A stretch of 64,000 nt of DNA from Phaffia rhodozyma (Eukaryota > Basidiomycota > Tremellomycetes > Cystofilobasidiales > Mrakiaceae): the NCBI GenBank assembly GCA_014706385.1, contig JACGZH010000008.1, forward strand, positions 558,001 to 622,000, read 5' to 3'. Shown one piece after another: positions 35,093 through 47,271 of this stretch. The stretch's first letter is position 1, and each line of letters starts with the position of its first letter. Under the pieces are notes generated by a model. The model had not been told where the DNA came from. It did not search any database and saw only the letters and a list, made by a program, of their open reading frames with translations. Made by a program: the position numbers and the translations under genes.

Positions 35093-36112
35093 CTATTTCT
35101 TGGCTGCCGCCGCCCTTTCAGCTTCTGTTTCGGGCATGACTGCGATTTCAAAGTGAAAAGTATTAGAGTCAGATCAGGTTATCAACACAAGATACAAGAA
35201 AATCGACAGGAACGAACGAAGAAGTACGGCCAAAGGAATAACCGCATATATCCAGTACTTCTCTATGGAAGGCAAGGGTCAAAGAAACAGATGAGCACGA
35301 GCCGGGAAGGAGCTGTAAGAAATAACAATACGTACGAATCAGGGTTTTTTCCACAGGAGGTACCTCTGCCTGTCCTGTCGCGGCATCCAACTTGACTGGA
35401 GAAGCCAAGATGAGTCTTTTGTATATGAAAATAGACGACAAAAAAACCCAATTTCTGTTAGGATTTGACCGTGGAAAGAGGAAAGAAACCACACCTTAAA
35501 GACAACATACGGCGTAGGCGATCCAGCTTTGACAACCTGAACATTGGTTTCAAAGCCGTCGGTCGGACTGGTCGAAGAGACCACCGACCCAGGGGTGACA
35601 GGTGGACACGATCCATCGCGAGAGATGCCCGAGAGTGAGTAAGAGAGTTGAATGGATGTTTCGTCTCCACCAGAAAAAGGGACGGAGAGTTCGAACGTTT
35701 CCTTTCGACCGGTCGAAGGAAGCAAATGGCACTGTAGATGGAAGAAGGTAAGAAAGTCAGCTTAAGATTGGATAAAGCCACAAGACTGAAGAAGAGAACG
35801 AACAGCTTTGACGGAGGTTATGCTCCAATCAGTTTCGGGCTGACCTGCTCGTTGGATGGCAACCTGGTAGTATATATCTCGGCCAAGGTCGACTGGGCCC
35901 AAGGGATGACCGGAAGAGAGATCTTGAACGGACTGAACCAATGTGAGATCTTTGAGTTGAACCTCTAGTCTGGGCACAAATGGAGCAGGAGCAGAAGGAG
36001 AAAGTAGCCGATGATGAATAGTGAGCGTAGATGACTCTACAGACCGGGTGAGACCGAGGACAAGAGCGGACAGCGTTGAGAACGAGAGCAAAAGAGCGGT
36101 TAGAGAGGGCAT
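35093..36112 (-). CDS. EMC10: ER membrane protein complex subunit 10
   Basis: A lumenal/membrane subunit of the ER membrane protein complex, which inserts tail-anchored and polytopic proteins. The start ATG at 36110-36112 opens a signal peptide (MPSLTALLLSFSTLSALVLG). The lumenal beta-rich domain contains LTIHHRLLSPSAPAPFVPR, YYQVAIQRAGQPETDWSI, FELSVPFSGGDETSIQLSYS and GFETNVQVVKAGSPTPYVVF. Conserved VKLDAATGQAEVPPVEKTLI joins a short exon, QKYWIYAVIPLAVLL, the membrane helix. A last exon, MPETEAERAAAAKK, ends with TAG at 35093-35095. About five exons. The short cytosolic tail and the PVEK...KYW motif are characteristic of EMC10. Confidence 0.88.
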
Positions 36113-36863
36113 TGTCTCGAGATTGTGAGATGAGCTTTAGGCCTGTGCAGAAGAGATAAAGAAGAGAAAGAAAAAACCAAGTTGAAAAGGTCACGGTTTC
36201 AAAGATAACAAGTTAAATGATCAGTATATGTGAGAGAGAACAGAAGCAAGTCAAGAAGAGAGAAAGATGATGGATGATGAAGGAGAAGAAGAAAAAGAAC
36301 AAGAGGAAAAAGAAGGATAACTTGCCTTTTTGACTGCCCAACTTTTTCGCTGCTGGAATTTTTCCTTGTGTTTTTATTTATTTATCAGAGTACTCTTGCC
36401 TTTTTTGAATAGTAATTTGAATCTATATGTGAATACATAGCCGTAAGCATCACGTGTTTGACCCAGGCAGAGACCACGTGACCTCCTAGTCACTCATTGC
36501 TCTAGGCCTTAATCCTACCAATAGATTCCTCTTTGATTACGACAACACAAGTTTTTTACTTTACTTTTTTCACTGCTTTCCCTGTTGGCTCGTTTCGTTT
36601 CACTTCAACAGACGAGTGTTGGTCTCGTTGGTCTTGTTGATTTTGTTGGTCTGTGTGCTATCATCATTCCCGTTGGTCAGTTCGTTCTTCTTTCGTCGGC
36701 CCTTCTCTTCTTTTCATCCTGTCCTCCCTGTTGACTCTTCTTCTGTCTTCTCTTTTTCGATCGAACTCGCTGTTACCGTCGTTCTCGCCGCTGTTCCTAC
36801 CGATAACACCACTCCGAAACCATTCAGTTCAATTCTATACACCCCACTAATCGTCCGATCGTC
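36113..36863. promoter_or_regulatory. Divergent promoter with paired RTCACGTG boxes
   Basis: 751 bp between EMC10 and the unknown mitochondrial-protein gene. ATCACGTG is at 36449-36456 and CACGTGAC (reverse of GTCACGTG) at 36475-36482. Both fit the Cbf1-type RTCACGTG consensus and face each other. A CCAAT box is near 36518. Positions 36240-36330 are purine-rich and 36610-36660 repeat GTTGGTCT. Confidence 0.55.
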
Positions 36864-38528
36864 ATGCTTTCCAAATCGGTCGTCCGATCGAGAAGAAGTC
36901 TCAGCACCCTTGCTGCCTCGGCTTTCTTGACGACCAACGGTGGTCAGTTCTCTATGGTTCCCTCTCACTCTATTTCATTCGAATTGTAGAGTTCGTTTGC
37001 CTCACCATTTTCTCCTGTTCCCTACTCTTACTTCCCTTCTCCACCTCGATGTTCGCGATAAAGTAGCCTGCAGGCCGTCGTCTTCTTCCTCGCCTTCCAA
37101 GTTCTCTCAGCCGAAACACAAGCTACTCGACAAACTAATCCGATCTGCCGGTTCCTCTACCGAACTTAACAAAGCCGTGCGAATCGTTCAGGAATGGACC
37201 CAGGTCTCTCTACCACCCACTGAAGTCACCTTAGCCTGGCTCAATTCGTTATTGGGTCGGTCTTTTTCTTATCTACGCCCCTATGTTCTTCTCTCTGTCT
37301 CCTGTTCTTCAATCTAGGTGTCTCAGGCTGACGTATTGATAACTATTCCAAACCCATCCGCTTCTTTGGCCCGATTGCGCTCGGACCGTCGATCTTGACT
37401 GCTGTGCTGTTCCGTGCGGCCCTCTCAGATCGAGCCCGAGATCTTAACGACGTCCCATTTTCGCTTGACGTTCTATCCGATCCGATCACATATGGCCTCA
37501 ATTTGCCCAGTCAAACACCTCCGTCTATCTTCCGAAAACTCCTTTACAACCTTTTGCATCCTCCTGTCGCCTCAACCTCAACCACCAGCGATCATGACCA
37601 ATTCCATACAAGTCGTCCATCGAGAGTTCACCTGAATGCGTTTATGGACCTTGCCAACCGACACGCTCCAGGCGACCCATTGATCCTTCTTCTTGCTCTC
37701 GAGGGTTATATCTCACTCTGGGAGGAAGGCATCGGTCGTAGAGTCTGGATCGAACAAGAGATCAGACACTACAGGAACCGATGGATCCCGAAAGCAGACG
37801 GAGGGGACATCAAGCTGACGCTGAACGCAGAAGAGAGCGCTTGGATGATCAACACGCTCGACAACCTCAGACCGTTTGTTGCGGACGCCCTGTTGGAGTC
37901 TTGGGGACGCTTAGAAATGCCAGATCCAGGGGTCAGGTTTCACCGATCGAGGATACACAGTCTTCTCTCTAGATACGATCATCTGCCTATACATCATCCC
38001 TCCTCCTCTTCTGCCTCCTCCTCCTCTTCCTCTCTGTCCGACCCTCCGATAGCATTGTCCTCTCACTCTTTTCATTCTTCTCTGGCATTATCATACGGTA
38101 AAAGTTACCTCGAGGCACACACCCAACGAGCCAATCTGCCGTTGACATCCAACCTTCTTGCGCACTACATTCACCTTCCACTTCATCACCACCCGACTGA
38201 CCCATTCATAATCCTCTCTGCCATTCATCTCTACTCTCTCGATCTACCTAGATATAGAGATCAAATCGACAATTTGTTGAACAGCCTTCCGAACGAAAAT
38301 CCTTGGGCTGCGCGCAGTTCTACCTCAGGCACTGGCTCTGGAAGGGAACTTAGTCCGGTAGAGAGAACGAGGATGAGGAGTAGTTTAGATCGGGTAGGTA
38401 GCTTGCTAGGAGACAAAAAGATATTTTGGGAATCTTTCGATCCGGTGGATGTTGAAGTAGGTGTGGATGTGGGTGGCCTGTCGGTCGGAAGAGCAGCGTT
38501 GGACCTTAGATCTAGAGCTATCCCATGA
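36864..38528 (+). CDS. Uncharacterised protein with mitochondrial-type leader
   Basis: I do not recognise this family. Exon 1 starts at ATG 36864 (MLSKSVVRSRRSLSTLAASAF), a typical mitochondrial presequence. Exon 2 starts at about 37067 (ACRPSSSSSPSKFS) and ends LAWLNSLL. An intron at 37256-37429 joins to DRARDLNDVPFSLDVLSDP. The rest is one long exon, rich in predicted helices (WIEQEIRHYRNRWIPKADGG, AEESAWMINTLDNLRPFVAD) with a Ser run (about 38005-38040) and a His-rich patch (HLPLHHHPTDPF). The stop is TGA at 38526-38528. The helical layout could suit an organelle RNA- or assembly-factor role, but that is a guess. The intron at 37256 was chosen because an in-frame TGA (37331-37333) blocks readthrough. 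AATAAA follows at 38579. Confidence 0.7.
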
Positions 38529-38720
38529 TCTGTTCTGTTTTCCTTGTTGTACTCTTAGCAATATATTTCCTTACAAACAATAAAATATGTTCAGTTGCAT
38601 TATTTTGTTTCTATTCGGACAGATGATAAGCATTTAATTGTAACAACGATATCTAAAATGGTAGGAGAAAGACAAGAGATACAGGTCCTTTTTTTTCTTT
38701 CAGACATAAACATCCTACAC
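38529..38720. terminator. Short convergent 3' region with AATAAA
   Basis: 192 bp between facing stops of the unknown mitochondrial protein and LSG1. AATAAA at 38579-38584 lies 51 nt after the plus-strand stop and could be its poly(A) signal. Confidence 0.45.
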
Positions 38721-41327
38721 TCAATCATACCCAGCACCACTTCGCTTCTTTCCCTTCTTTTCTTTGAAGTGCCTCTTGGAAGCCTTCCCGTTTTCCCTCC
38801 GTTCGCTCGTTCCCAACTCTGCAAATCTAGTCTGCAATGTACTCTTATCAATCTCCGAACCGTCATTGCCGACCGAGTTCTGGACGCCATACATTCTAGG
38901 TCGACTGAAACCCTCGGCACCTTCGATCCTAGACGACGTTCCTTTCGTTCGGGGTCTAGCCTCGAGCGACACGTTGTCCTCCTTGAAGAAACCTCTATCG
39001 ATACCTCGAGAAATCTGAGACATCGGAAGAGAAGGTCTGTTATCAGCTCGACTGGAGATCGAGGAGAACACCTTGGGTGTCGCCTTGGTCTGATCGGGTG
39101 CGACATCGATTGGGTTTCCTTGATCATCGTAAGCCGGGTCGGGAAGAGATCCAGCGTTGGGCCCATCAGTCTCCCGGACGAACGTGTCGGCTCCCTTGCC
39201 GACTCTGGTGACCGGCGCCTTCTTCTTGTTCAGCAATGCCATCGCCTCCATCTGTTTAGCCCTGGACTCTTCGTTGAACTCGTCGGCAGTTGTGTTCGGA
39301 GGGGGATGACAGTAGAGTAACTTTGCGTTAACATAATCCTTGAGAACATATCGAGCGGCTCGTGAGGTATCAGGTAGACCGAATGAGGCCCTGGTATATC
39401 CTCTGGCAATAGCATAACTGGACAAGAAATCCTCCGCTTTGACCTTCCCGGTTCCACCGTCTTCGATAGGGGTCACCTCGATCCGGATCGCATACGTCAT
39501 CTCCAAAACTTCCCTAGGAACTCGCCTGGCTACCAATTCAATCGGACCGGAATACTCCCTCATCTGATCGATGGGCAATACTCCGTCACACACCAATTCA
39601 GCCTTGGTAGTAGCAAACTGAGGGAACACTAGACCTGGGCAATCACAGAGCGTGATCTCAGGGGTAAAAGGAAGTGTCTGGAAATGCTTGGTCTTTCCTG
39701 GAGTCGCAGATACAGACACTCGCTTGGAACCGAGAAGAGCGTTGATGGTGGAAGATTTTCCGACGTTGGGGTATCCAACAAGTCCGACGACGAGTTTTGA
39801 CGGTGGCTTGGGGTGGTCAGCCGTGACAAAGTCTATCGTAAAAAAGTAGATCATGTCAGATCAGGTTTCTTACATGAATCGAACCCAAAAGACAGAGAAA
39901 CGAACCATTCAAAGAAGGAGCCTCGCTCTCAAACAACTCTTCGAGTTCCAAAACAGACAACACTCGAAGCCTCTCTTCATAGCCCTCTTCCAATCGCTGC
40001 TCATCATGCTCCAAATCAATTCCTGCCTTCTTCTCCTCTTCTCCATCATAAGCTGGTCCTGTAAAGCCAACAGGCCGAGAAACTTTATCGGCCAACTCGG
40101 CTTCGTCCTCATCCGAGCTCTCGTCTCTCTCCGAGTCATCCTCATCAGAAGAAGCTTCCTCCTCAGCTAAAGCAGCCGCCTGAGCGGCTAGCGCGGCGGC
40201 TTCTTGGAGAGCGGTAGCGTTGAGAGCAGAGAAGAAAGCGTATCGGATTCCGAGAGACTCGAAGTGATCAGCCCATTGACGTCTGAAGGAGAGAAAGTCG
40301 AAAGTATTGATTCGGTCAGTACCAGCTTCGAGTCAAGAACTGTGAGAGCCGACGAAAAGAGAAAACTAACCTCTGATTCAACGTCAACAGATCACTCTTG
40401 TTGATCAAGAGTAAACTCTTTCGCTTGCTTCCCTCTGCCGAGTCCGCACCAACCGGTCGTCCTTCCACATCGAGTGAAGCGACGTACTCCTCCAAATCGC
40501 CACATCTGAAGCTATCCGGGTTTCTAGCGTCCACGATCTGGACAATCAAATGTGACCTCTCCAACACTCTCCATAGCTGACGCCACACTTCCAAATTTCT
40601 CTCGAACGGTGTAAGCAGAAGAGAGTGCAGATCTGAAAGCTCGGCCAAACCTCTTCGCCACTCTAGGAAACTATCTCGCTCGCTTCGTTCGAGTTGTCGA
40701 GCGGTCATATCCTTGTTCCACATGGGTCGTCGAGGAACCCGTAGTCGGTTCTTCATCTGTCCATGAACCTCTCGAACTTGAGCCTCTTCGTTGACGGAAA
40801 GTAAATGCGGATTCTCCTCCACCGCGTTCAAGTTTGTTGATGACGTTGGAGCAGTGATGATCTTGACGTTCTGTCTCTCTGTATACAGTAGAAATCGGTG
40901 TCCACAACGGGTACAAGATCGAGATAATTAGCTATGAAGAGGCACTGAAACATAGAGAGAAAATATAAGACGAACCAGCAGTGAAGTCGGTAGCGGCAAG
41001 CTGAGCAGTGTTCAGAAATTCATCCAAGTCTCCCTCCTGAGTGACGGATCGCAGTCGGTCGTCCGCTTCTTTGAAATGCTGTTGTTCAAAGAGGAAAATA
41101 TAACGTTGAGCCACAGGGAGAGCTACTTAAGACACCTGTAGAAATACTCACGAGTAGCTCATCAGGCGCTGTACTAGCAACCTTGATCTTGTTCTTGATG
41201 ATAGCTCGTCCGAGACCGTTCCCGTCTTTCTTTGATCTAGGAGGCTAAGAGTCGACCAAAAGAACGTATCGTCAGCCAGTACTCATAGTCAACAAGACTA
41301 TTCTTTCTATCAAGATTGACCCACCAT
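38721..41327 (-). CDS. LSG1: LSG1 large-subunit GTPase
   Basis: A cytoplasmic, circularly permuted GTPase that releases the export adaptor Nmd3 from pre-60S ribosomes. The start ATG (41325-41327) is itself exon 1: ATG|gtgggt begins an 80-nt intron (41245-41324), then PPRSKKDGNGLGRAIIKNKI. Permuted order is visible: the Lsg1 N-terminal helix region (MNAVEENPHLLSVNEEAQV), VQIVDARNPDSFRCGDLEEY, the G4 motif LLLINKSDLL, then after an acidic insert G1 VVGLVGYPNVGKSSTINALL, switch VSATPGKTKHFQTL and G3 CDCPGLVFPQF. The tail is basic (KRHFKEKKGKKRSGAGYD), stop TGA at 38721-38723. It diverges from RRP5, another ribosome-assembly gene. Confidence 0.96.
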
Positions 41328-41645
41328 ATTGAGTATTCCGTGCTTGATTGTTAACGGAAACAGAGGTCTAGTTAGCAAAAAAGATAAAATGAAGAGGATG
41401 ATCCAAAATTCCAAGGTTACATGAGCGACCCAGTCACATCCTGGTTACATATACGGTTAGTCACCGAATCAATAGATTTTTTTGAGAAATCTGTTCATAC
41501 TCGTTTACAGCTTTGACTCTATCCCCTTTCCACTTTCTCTCTCTTCTTCTTGTTTGTCTGTATAAGGAGATCCTGGGGAAGTTCTCAAACACAGATAGCG
41601 ATTTATTATCTCCAAAAAAAACACGTATAAAAGTTTCCCTCAATC
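41328..41645. promoter_or_regulatory. Divergent ribosome-biogenesis promoter, LSG1 / RRP5
   Basis: 318 bp shared by two ribosome-assembly genes. I saw no strict PAC (GATGAG) or RRPE pair. A CT-rich tract at about 41517-41545 precedes RRP5. Confidence 0.5.
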
Positions 41646-44600
41646 ATGGCAGGACCGAAACCCCAAACTTCAAACAGGAAGCGTGCCGCTCCGGACACGG
41701 ACGTGCCTCATTACAAAAAGTCCAAAACGTCTTCCACCGAGACCAAGCCATGGGAGAAGCCCAAGCAGACTGAAGGTGGAGCCACTGCTGCGTTCAAATC
41801 TTCTCTAGTTTCGGAAGAAGTTTCATTCCCCCGAGGTGGAGGATCCAGCTTGACCCCGCTCGAATACAAGGAGATTACCGGCGAGGCTAGGAAGCAGGCT
41901 GATGCAGACGCTGCCACCGAGGTATGCTTTACATATTTCTATATCAAGTTTAGCATGCATCTGATTCGTTTGAGCTCGCATCATGATATATTTTGTAGGC
42001 TGCTAGCTCGTCCAAGAAGATCAGGGATCCCAAGAAGCGTAAGGATCGGGAAATTAAGGCAGCCAAAGCAGCTAAAGCTGCCGCTCCTAAGCAGGATGGC
42101 GACTTTTTCCGTGAGTGATCTATGTCAATTGGTTCGATGCTCAAGGCGTAAGCGCCGGAAACTAATCATTCTTGACCATCAATTGAACGAATCTTCACAA
42201 TTTTTGCAAGGTGTCGAGCACTTGAACTACAAAGTATGTCCATGTTCAAACCAGTCTTATCCAAATCGAAGAACATTAGTCTTATTGTTCATCTTCACCT
42301 GACTTTACCACTGCAGAAACTTTCCGTCGGAACTCCTCTTCTTGGCCGAGTTCATTCTATCCACCCTCTCCATCTCGTACTATCTCTTCCTAACCAGATC
42401 TTCGCCCATGTACCGATCACCCACATTTCTCGACAACTTACCGAGCGCCTTCAAGCTTCTGCTGATTCGGCATCTGATTCTGATGAAGAGGATGATGAAG
42501 ACAACGACGATGTGCCCAGCTTAGATGAGCTCTTCAAGGTCGGTCAGTACGTTAGAGGTCGAGTTAGCATGGTGTATGGAATGGGAACGAGTAGTCCGGA
42601 AGGATTGGAGGGCTGGAAACCTAAGGATCAGATCGAGAGAGATTGCAGGAGAGTTGAGGTCAGTCTTGTTCCGGAGGTGGTCAACAATGGAGTGGCCATT
42701 GGAGATCTGGAGCCTGGATTCGTAAGTTGACTCGTTGCTATTACTGAATGGCTCCACTGTGTACATATGAAAAAAGAGTGTTGAATGTTCTCTTCTTCGT
42801 GCATCTCTTGTAGTGCCTCACTGCTGCCGTTAAAAGTGTTGAAGACCATGGGTACCTCTTGGATCTTGGTCTTACCATCGAAGGTTTCCTTCCTTTCAAG
42901 GACGCCAAAGAATTTACCCCTAACTCGGTTAGCAAAGACGGTACGTATTTCTGGATAACACTGTCTGTCGATCAGCTGCGCTCATTCAGTTCTCTCTAAT
43001 ATTACCAGGACAACACCTCGAAGTTGGCCACTTGATCAACTGCACTGTCACCTCTGTTGCTGAGAACAAGCGAACATGCACCTTCACCCTTTCCCCCATC
43101 AAGCAATCTCAATCGACCTTGACTAACTTGACTAGCATCACTTCACTCCTTCCTGGAGCTCTCTGCTCAGCCATCATCACTGCTGTCATTCCTGATTCAG
43201 GTCTCAACCTCAAGTTGCTTGGTTTCTTCTCCGGATCTGTTGATACCTACCACCTACCTGCTAACATAGACCTTGCTAAAGAGGCTGAGGGTGCGCTCAA
43301 AGTTGGTAAGAAGATCAAGGTTCGAGTGCTCTACGAGAGTATGAATGTTGGAGATGGAGAGAGCGAGAAGCGATTTGGATGCAGTTTGAAGGAGCATATT
43401 TTGGAGTTTAATGAGCAGGAGGGCAAGGATTGCGTGGTTGGTGAAATCTTGGAGGAGGTTGAGGTCAAAAGGGTTGAGGGTGAATGGGGGTTGGTCGTTG
43501 AGAACCAGGAAGGTCGACGAGGGTTTGCTCACGTAAGTCTTTCGTGTTTTGTGACCAAGTGACTATGCTTTTAGAGCTAACATCCTTTTCTTTGCATCAT
43601 TTTCAACGCGCTTATCAGATCGCTCAAGTGTCCGATGAACATATTCCTCATCTTTCTTCCACCGCTGGTCCCTTCGCACTTGGTACTACACACCGCGCCC
43701 GAGTGATTGGTCACTCTTCTCTGGATAACCTTCTTCAACTTTCCCTCAAGTCCTCTGTCCTCAACCAGAACTTCCTCCGAGTTGAGGATGTTACAATCGG
43801 ACAGTTCATGAAGGGTACTGTCAAACGATTGACGGAGAAAGGTCTCTTCTTGGACGTCGGGGGAAACGTCGATGGTGTGGTTTGGCCGACGCAGTACGCA
43901 GACATCAGGCTCAAGAACCCGGAAAGAAGATTCAAGGTCGGATCAAGCGTCAAGTGCAGGGTTAGTCTCTTCCATGCAATATCATCAACGCGTTGTAGTC
44001 TCCGACTGGGCCATGATTCGTTTGAGATGTCACATATGCTGATTCTATCGGGCCGTATCAATCCGCGTTTAGGTTCTGAACACTGAAGTTGAAAAGAACC
44101 GAGTGGTCTTGACCATGAAGAAGGCGTTGCTTGAGTCCGAACTCCCCATCGTTACCTCTTTCGATGACGCCCGACCCCATATGATTACTGACGGAACCGT
44201 CACCAAGATCCTCGAGAAGGGTCTCTTGGTCGATCTCTACGGAACCATCCGAGCTTACGTGCCCGTCGCTGAGGCTAGGTTCGTTCATTCCATGATGTTT
44301 CTCAACACCCATTAGTTATCTTAGTCCTCACGATGTTTTGTCTTGTTTGTACGACGCGAATCAAATAGCGAGTCTTTCGTTACTCGGTTGGACGAGTCCT
44401 TCTTTGTTGGCAAGCCCGTCAAAGTTAAACTTACCTGGGTTGACCGAGAGAACCTCAAGATCACGGCTTCCATTAAAAAGGCTGTCGTAGGTACTGACGA
44501 GAACACTTCATCTGCTGATGCCGCGCCTAAAAAGGAACGAGTCCCCAAGGAGATCGTCTCAGTCGCCTCATTCGAGAAGGACACCAAAGTCGAAGGAACG

Positions 44601-46851
44601 CTCATCGCAATCCATTCTCAGCACCTGCTTCTTACTCTTGAGCCTTCTAAGGCTCAAGCTCTGCTTTCACAAGCAAACGCCGCTCGAAACATGAAGATCA
44701 CTGTGGAGGAGCTTAAGAAGACTATCAAGGTCGGAGATAACTTTGATGGTTTGATCGTTATCTCCAAGGACGAAGCCAAGGGGCTTGTCTTTGTCGCTCA
44801 CGGTCTGTCTCAGGCCGAGAAGGACGAGAAGGCGAGAGCTAAGGCGGAGAGAAAGTTGAAGCCGAAGAAGATCACCCTGGGATCTTTCAAGGAGGGTGAT
44901 GAGGTTGAGGCCATTGTAAAGAAGGTTGAAAACTACGGTATCTTCTTGAGGATCGAGGACAGCAGTGTGTCCGGACTTTGCCACAAGTCTGAGGTGAGTT
45001 TGGTTTCATCAGTTGTTATATCCATCAAGCCATATTGTTTTATTACTGTTCCTGATGTTGCTTGCGGTCATATTGGCTGTCTGCCTGACAGATCTCCGAC
45101 GATCCTTCGGCTAAGTATGAAACTGTATCCAAAGCCTTCCGAGAGGGTGACAAAGTCAAGGCTCTTGTTCTTTCCGTTGACATCAAGGCCAAGAAGATTG
45201 CCTTCTCTCTCAAGGCATCTCATTTCTCCGGTGATCTTGAGATGGCTAACGGTGAGGATGACGATGAGGAGGATGACGATGATGAAGAGGAGGAAGATGA
45301 TGATGAGGAGGACGGAGAGCAAGAAGACGCTCAGGCTGAAGATAAGGATGAGGAGGAGGCCGATGAGCTTGATGAGGAATACGAGTCTGACGACGAGGTC
45401 AGTAATGTTCCTCTATAAATACAGAATATAGTTAAGTATCAATGTGTTGAATCGATTATTGCTCCCTTCGCTTGAATCATCAGGTTGTGACTTTCCCTGT
45501 GGATGAGGATGTCAAGAAGACGACCAAGAAGGCTGTCAAGTCGGCTCCTTCATCTGGCGCACTCAACCTTTCTGGTGGATTCAACTGGAACGCTGATGAT
45601 TCTGACAACGAAGGCGGATCAGACTCAGACTCTGATGATGAGGACGTCGCTCCTGTCGCGTCGACCTCTCAGATCGTTGCTCCCAAGAAGAAGAAGGTTA
45701 TCCAGGAGGATCTGACGGGAGATCTTCATACCAAGACCCCAGAGTCAACGGCCGACTTTGAACGATTATTGATTGGAGCACCAAACTCGTCGTTCTTATG
45801 GATTCAGTACATGTCTTTCCAGCTTTCTATGTCTGAAGTTCAGAAAGCCAGGGAGATCGCTCAGCGTGCACTCAAGGCGATCGGTTTCAGAGAGGAGGAG
45901 GAGAAGCTCAATGTGTGGATCGCGTTGCTCAACTTGGAGAACTCTTACGGTACCGAGGAGGAAGTCGAGGCTTGCTTCAAGAAGGCTATCCAGTTCAACG
46001 AGCCTGAAACTGTTCATCTACGAATGGCCGGAATCTTTGAGCAGAGTGAAAAGTTTGAGGTCCGTGACTATAAGTTCTCCCTGTACTTCATCCACGAGAA
46101 TACCGAACTGACTATCGCTTGCTTGGTTATCTTGGATTCTATCAGAAAGCCGAAGAAATCTTCAAGCGTGCGATAAAGAAGTTCTCCCAAAGCCCTCCTA
46201 TCTGGACAGCTTTCGCAGAGTACTACATGAACCGAGGCGACGCTGAGGCTGCTCGGGAGCTTCTTCCCCGAGCGATGAAGAGTTTACCAAAACTTGATCG
46301 TGAGTCAAATGGCTTGTCCTTGACGCGAGAACAGATAGTCAATTGCTAACTTTTGTATTTGGTTCTAGACGTGGGCATCATCACCAAGTTTGCTCAGTTA
46401 GAATACCGGGTAGGAGATGCCGAGCGTGGAAAGACGATCTTCGAGGGGGTGATTGATAGTTATCCCAAGCGTTTAGATCTCTGGAATGTTTACATTGATC
46501 TCGAGGCTAAGGCCGGTGACATTCATAGCGTTCGGTATGTCCCATTTCATTCTTCTCCCTTCTCTGCGGTAATCTGTTCAACCCATCTTGAATGCTTACT
46601 TCTGCTTTGAAATTATTGTCGTCGTTCTCAGATCTTTGTTTGACCGACTGCTCGCGCGGAAACTTACTCAGAAGAAGGCCAAGTCGGTGTTCAAAAAGTG
46701 GATGGAGATCGAACGACGACTGGCCGTACCAGGTGACGAGAGTGGAACTGAGATGGTTAAGACGAGGGCTATCGCTTTCGTTCAAAAGTTGGCTGGTGTG
46801 TCTTCGGAGAGTGCTCAGGATGGAGGGGATATGGAGATGGATGACGAGTAA
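41646..46851 (+). CDS. RRP5: rRNA biogenesis protein RRP5
   Basis: A nucleolar U3-associated factor needed for both 18S and 5.8S/25S rRNA maturation. The start ATG at 41646 gives MAGPKPQTSNRKRAAPDTDV, a basic nuclear leader. About a dozen S1 RNA-binding modules follow, for example LSVGTPLLGRVHSIHPLHLV, CLTAAVKSVEDHGYLLDLGL, GQFMKGTVKRLTEKGLFLDV, ITDGTVTKILEKGLLVDLYG and KEGDEVEAIVKKVENYGIFL. An acidic linker of DDDEE repeats (about 45255-45390) leads to a C-terminal block of HAT/TPR repeats (NSSFLWIQYMSFQLSMSEVQ, EEIFKRAIKKFSQSPPIW, LWNVYIDLEAKAGDIHSVR). The end is GDMEMDDE, TAA at 46849-46851. About ten introns. Domain order and length match Rrp5. Confidence 0.96.
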
Positions 46852-47271
46852 ACGGGGTTTCCTGGATTAGATTAAATTTTATGCTTTTCAGTCTCTCAAC
46901 GGTATGCACTCTTGTAGTTAAGGAGCGCACGTAACATCAGGTTCAAGGATAGACAACATACAGAGTAGATAATCTTCTTCAACTCAGGTTAGAGGATTCA
47001 TTTTCTTCAAAAAGAAATTGCGACAGGTCTGATCGGCAAGCAGAGACCTTCATTTCAGGTTGGACGAAAAGAAATGCAGTTGACGCGTGTCGTCGATTTA
47101 TTCACAAGATGAGTAGCAATATACCAAGTTACCCTCACCCAGCGATCGTCGGAAATCCCAAAGATGATATTATTTGAGAAACCTTCCGGTGAGTTCCTCA
47201 TTCTTAGTCAGTAAGAAATGCTTTGACGAGAGAGTTTGAAACGGTCGTGTTGAAAAAGTTGAAACGTGTTG
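46852..47271. promoter_or_regulatory. Intergenic region between RRP5 and the SDR gene
   Basis: 420 bp of same-strand spacing holding the RRP5 3' UTR and the SDR promoter. One ACGCGT is at about 47083. An ATG at 47109 opens only a 22-codon frame, which could be a small upstream ORF before the SDR start. Confidence 0.4.

Noticed and set aside
37331..37429. Extra exon KPIRFFGPIALGPSIL in the unknown mitochondrial protein
   Set aside because: It follows an in-frame TGA and no acceptor AG lies between that stop and the segment; the intron to 37429 fits in phase.
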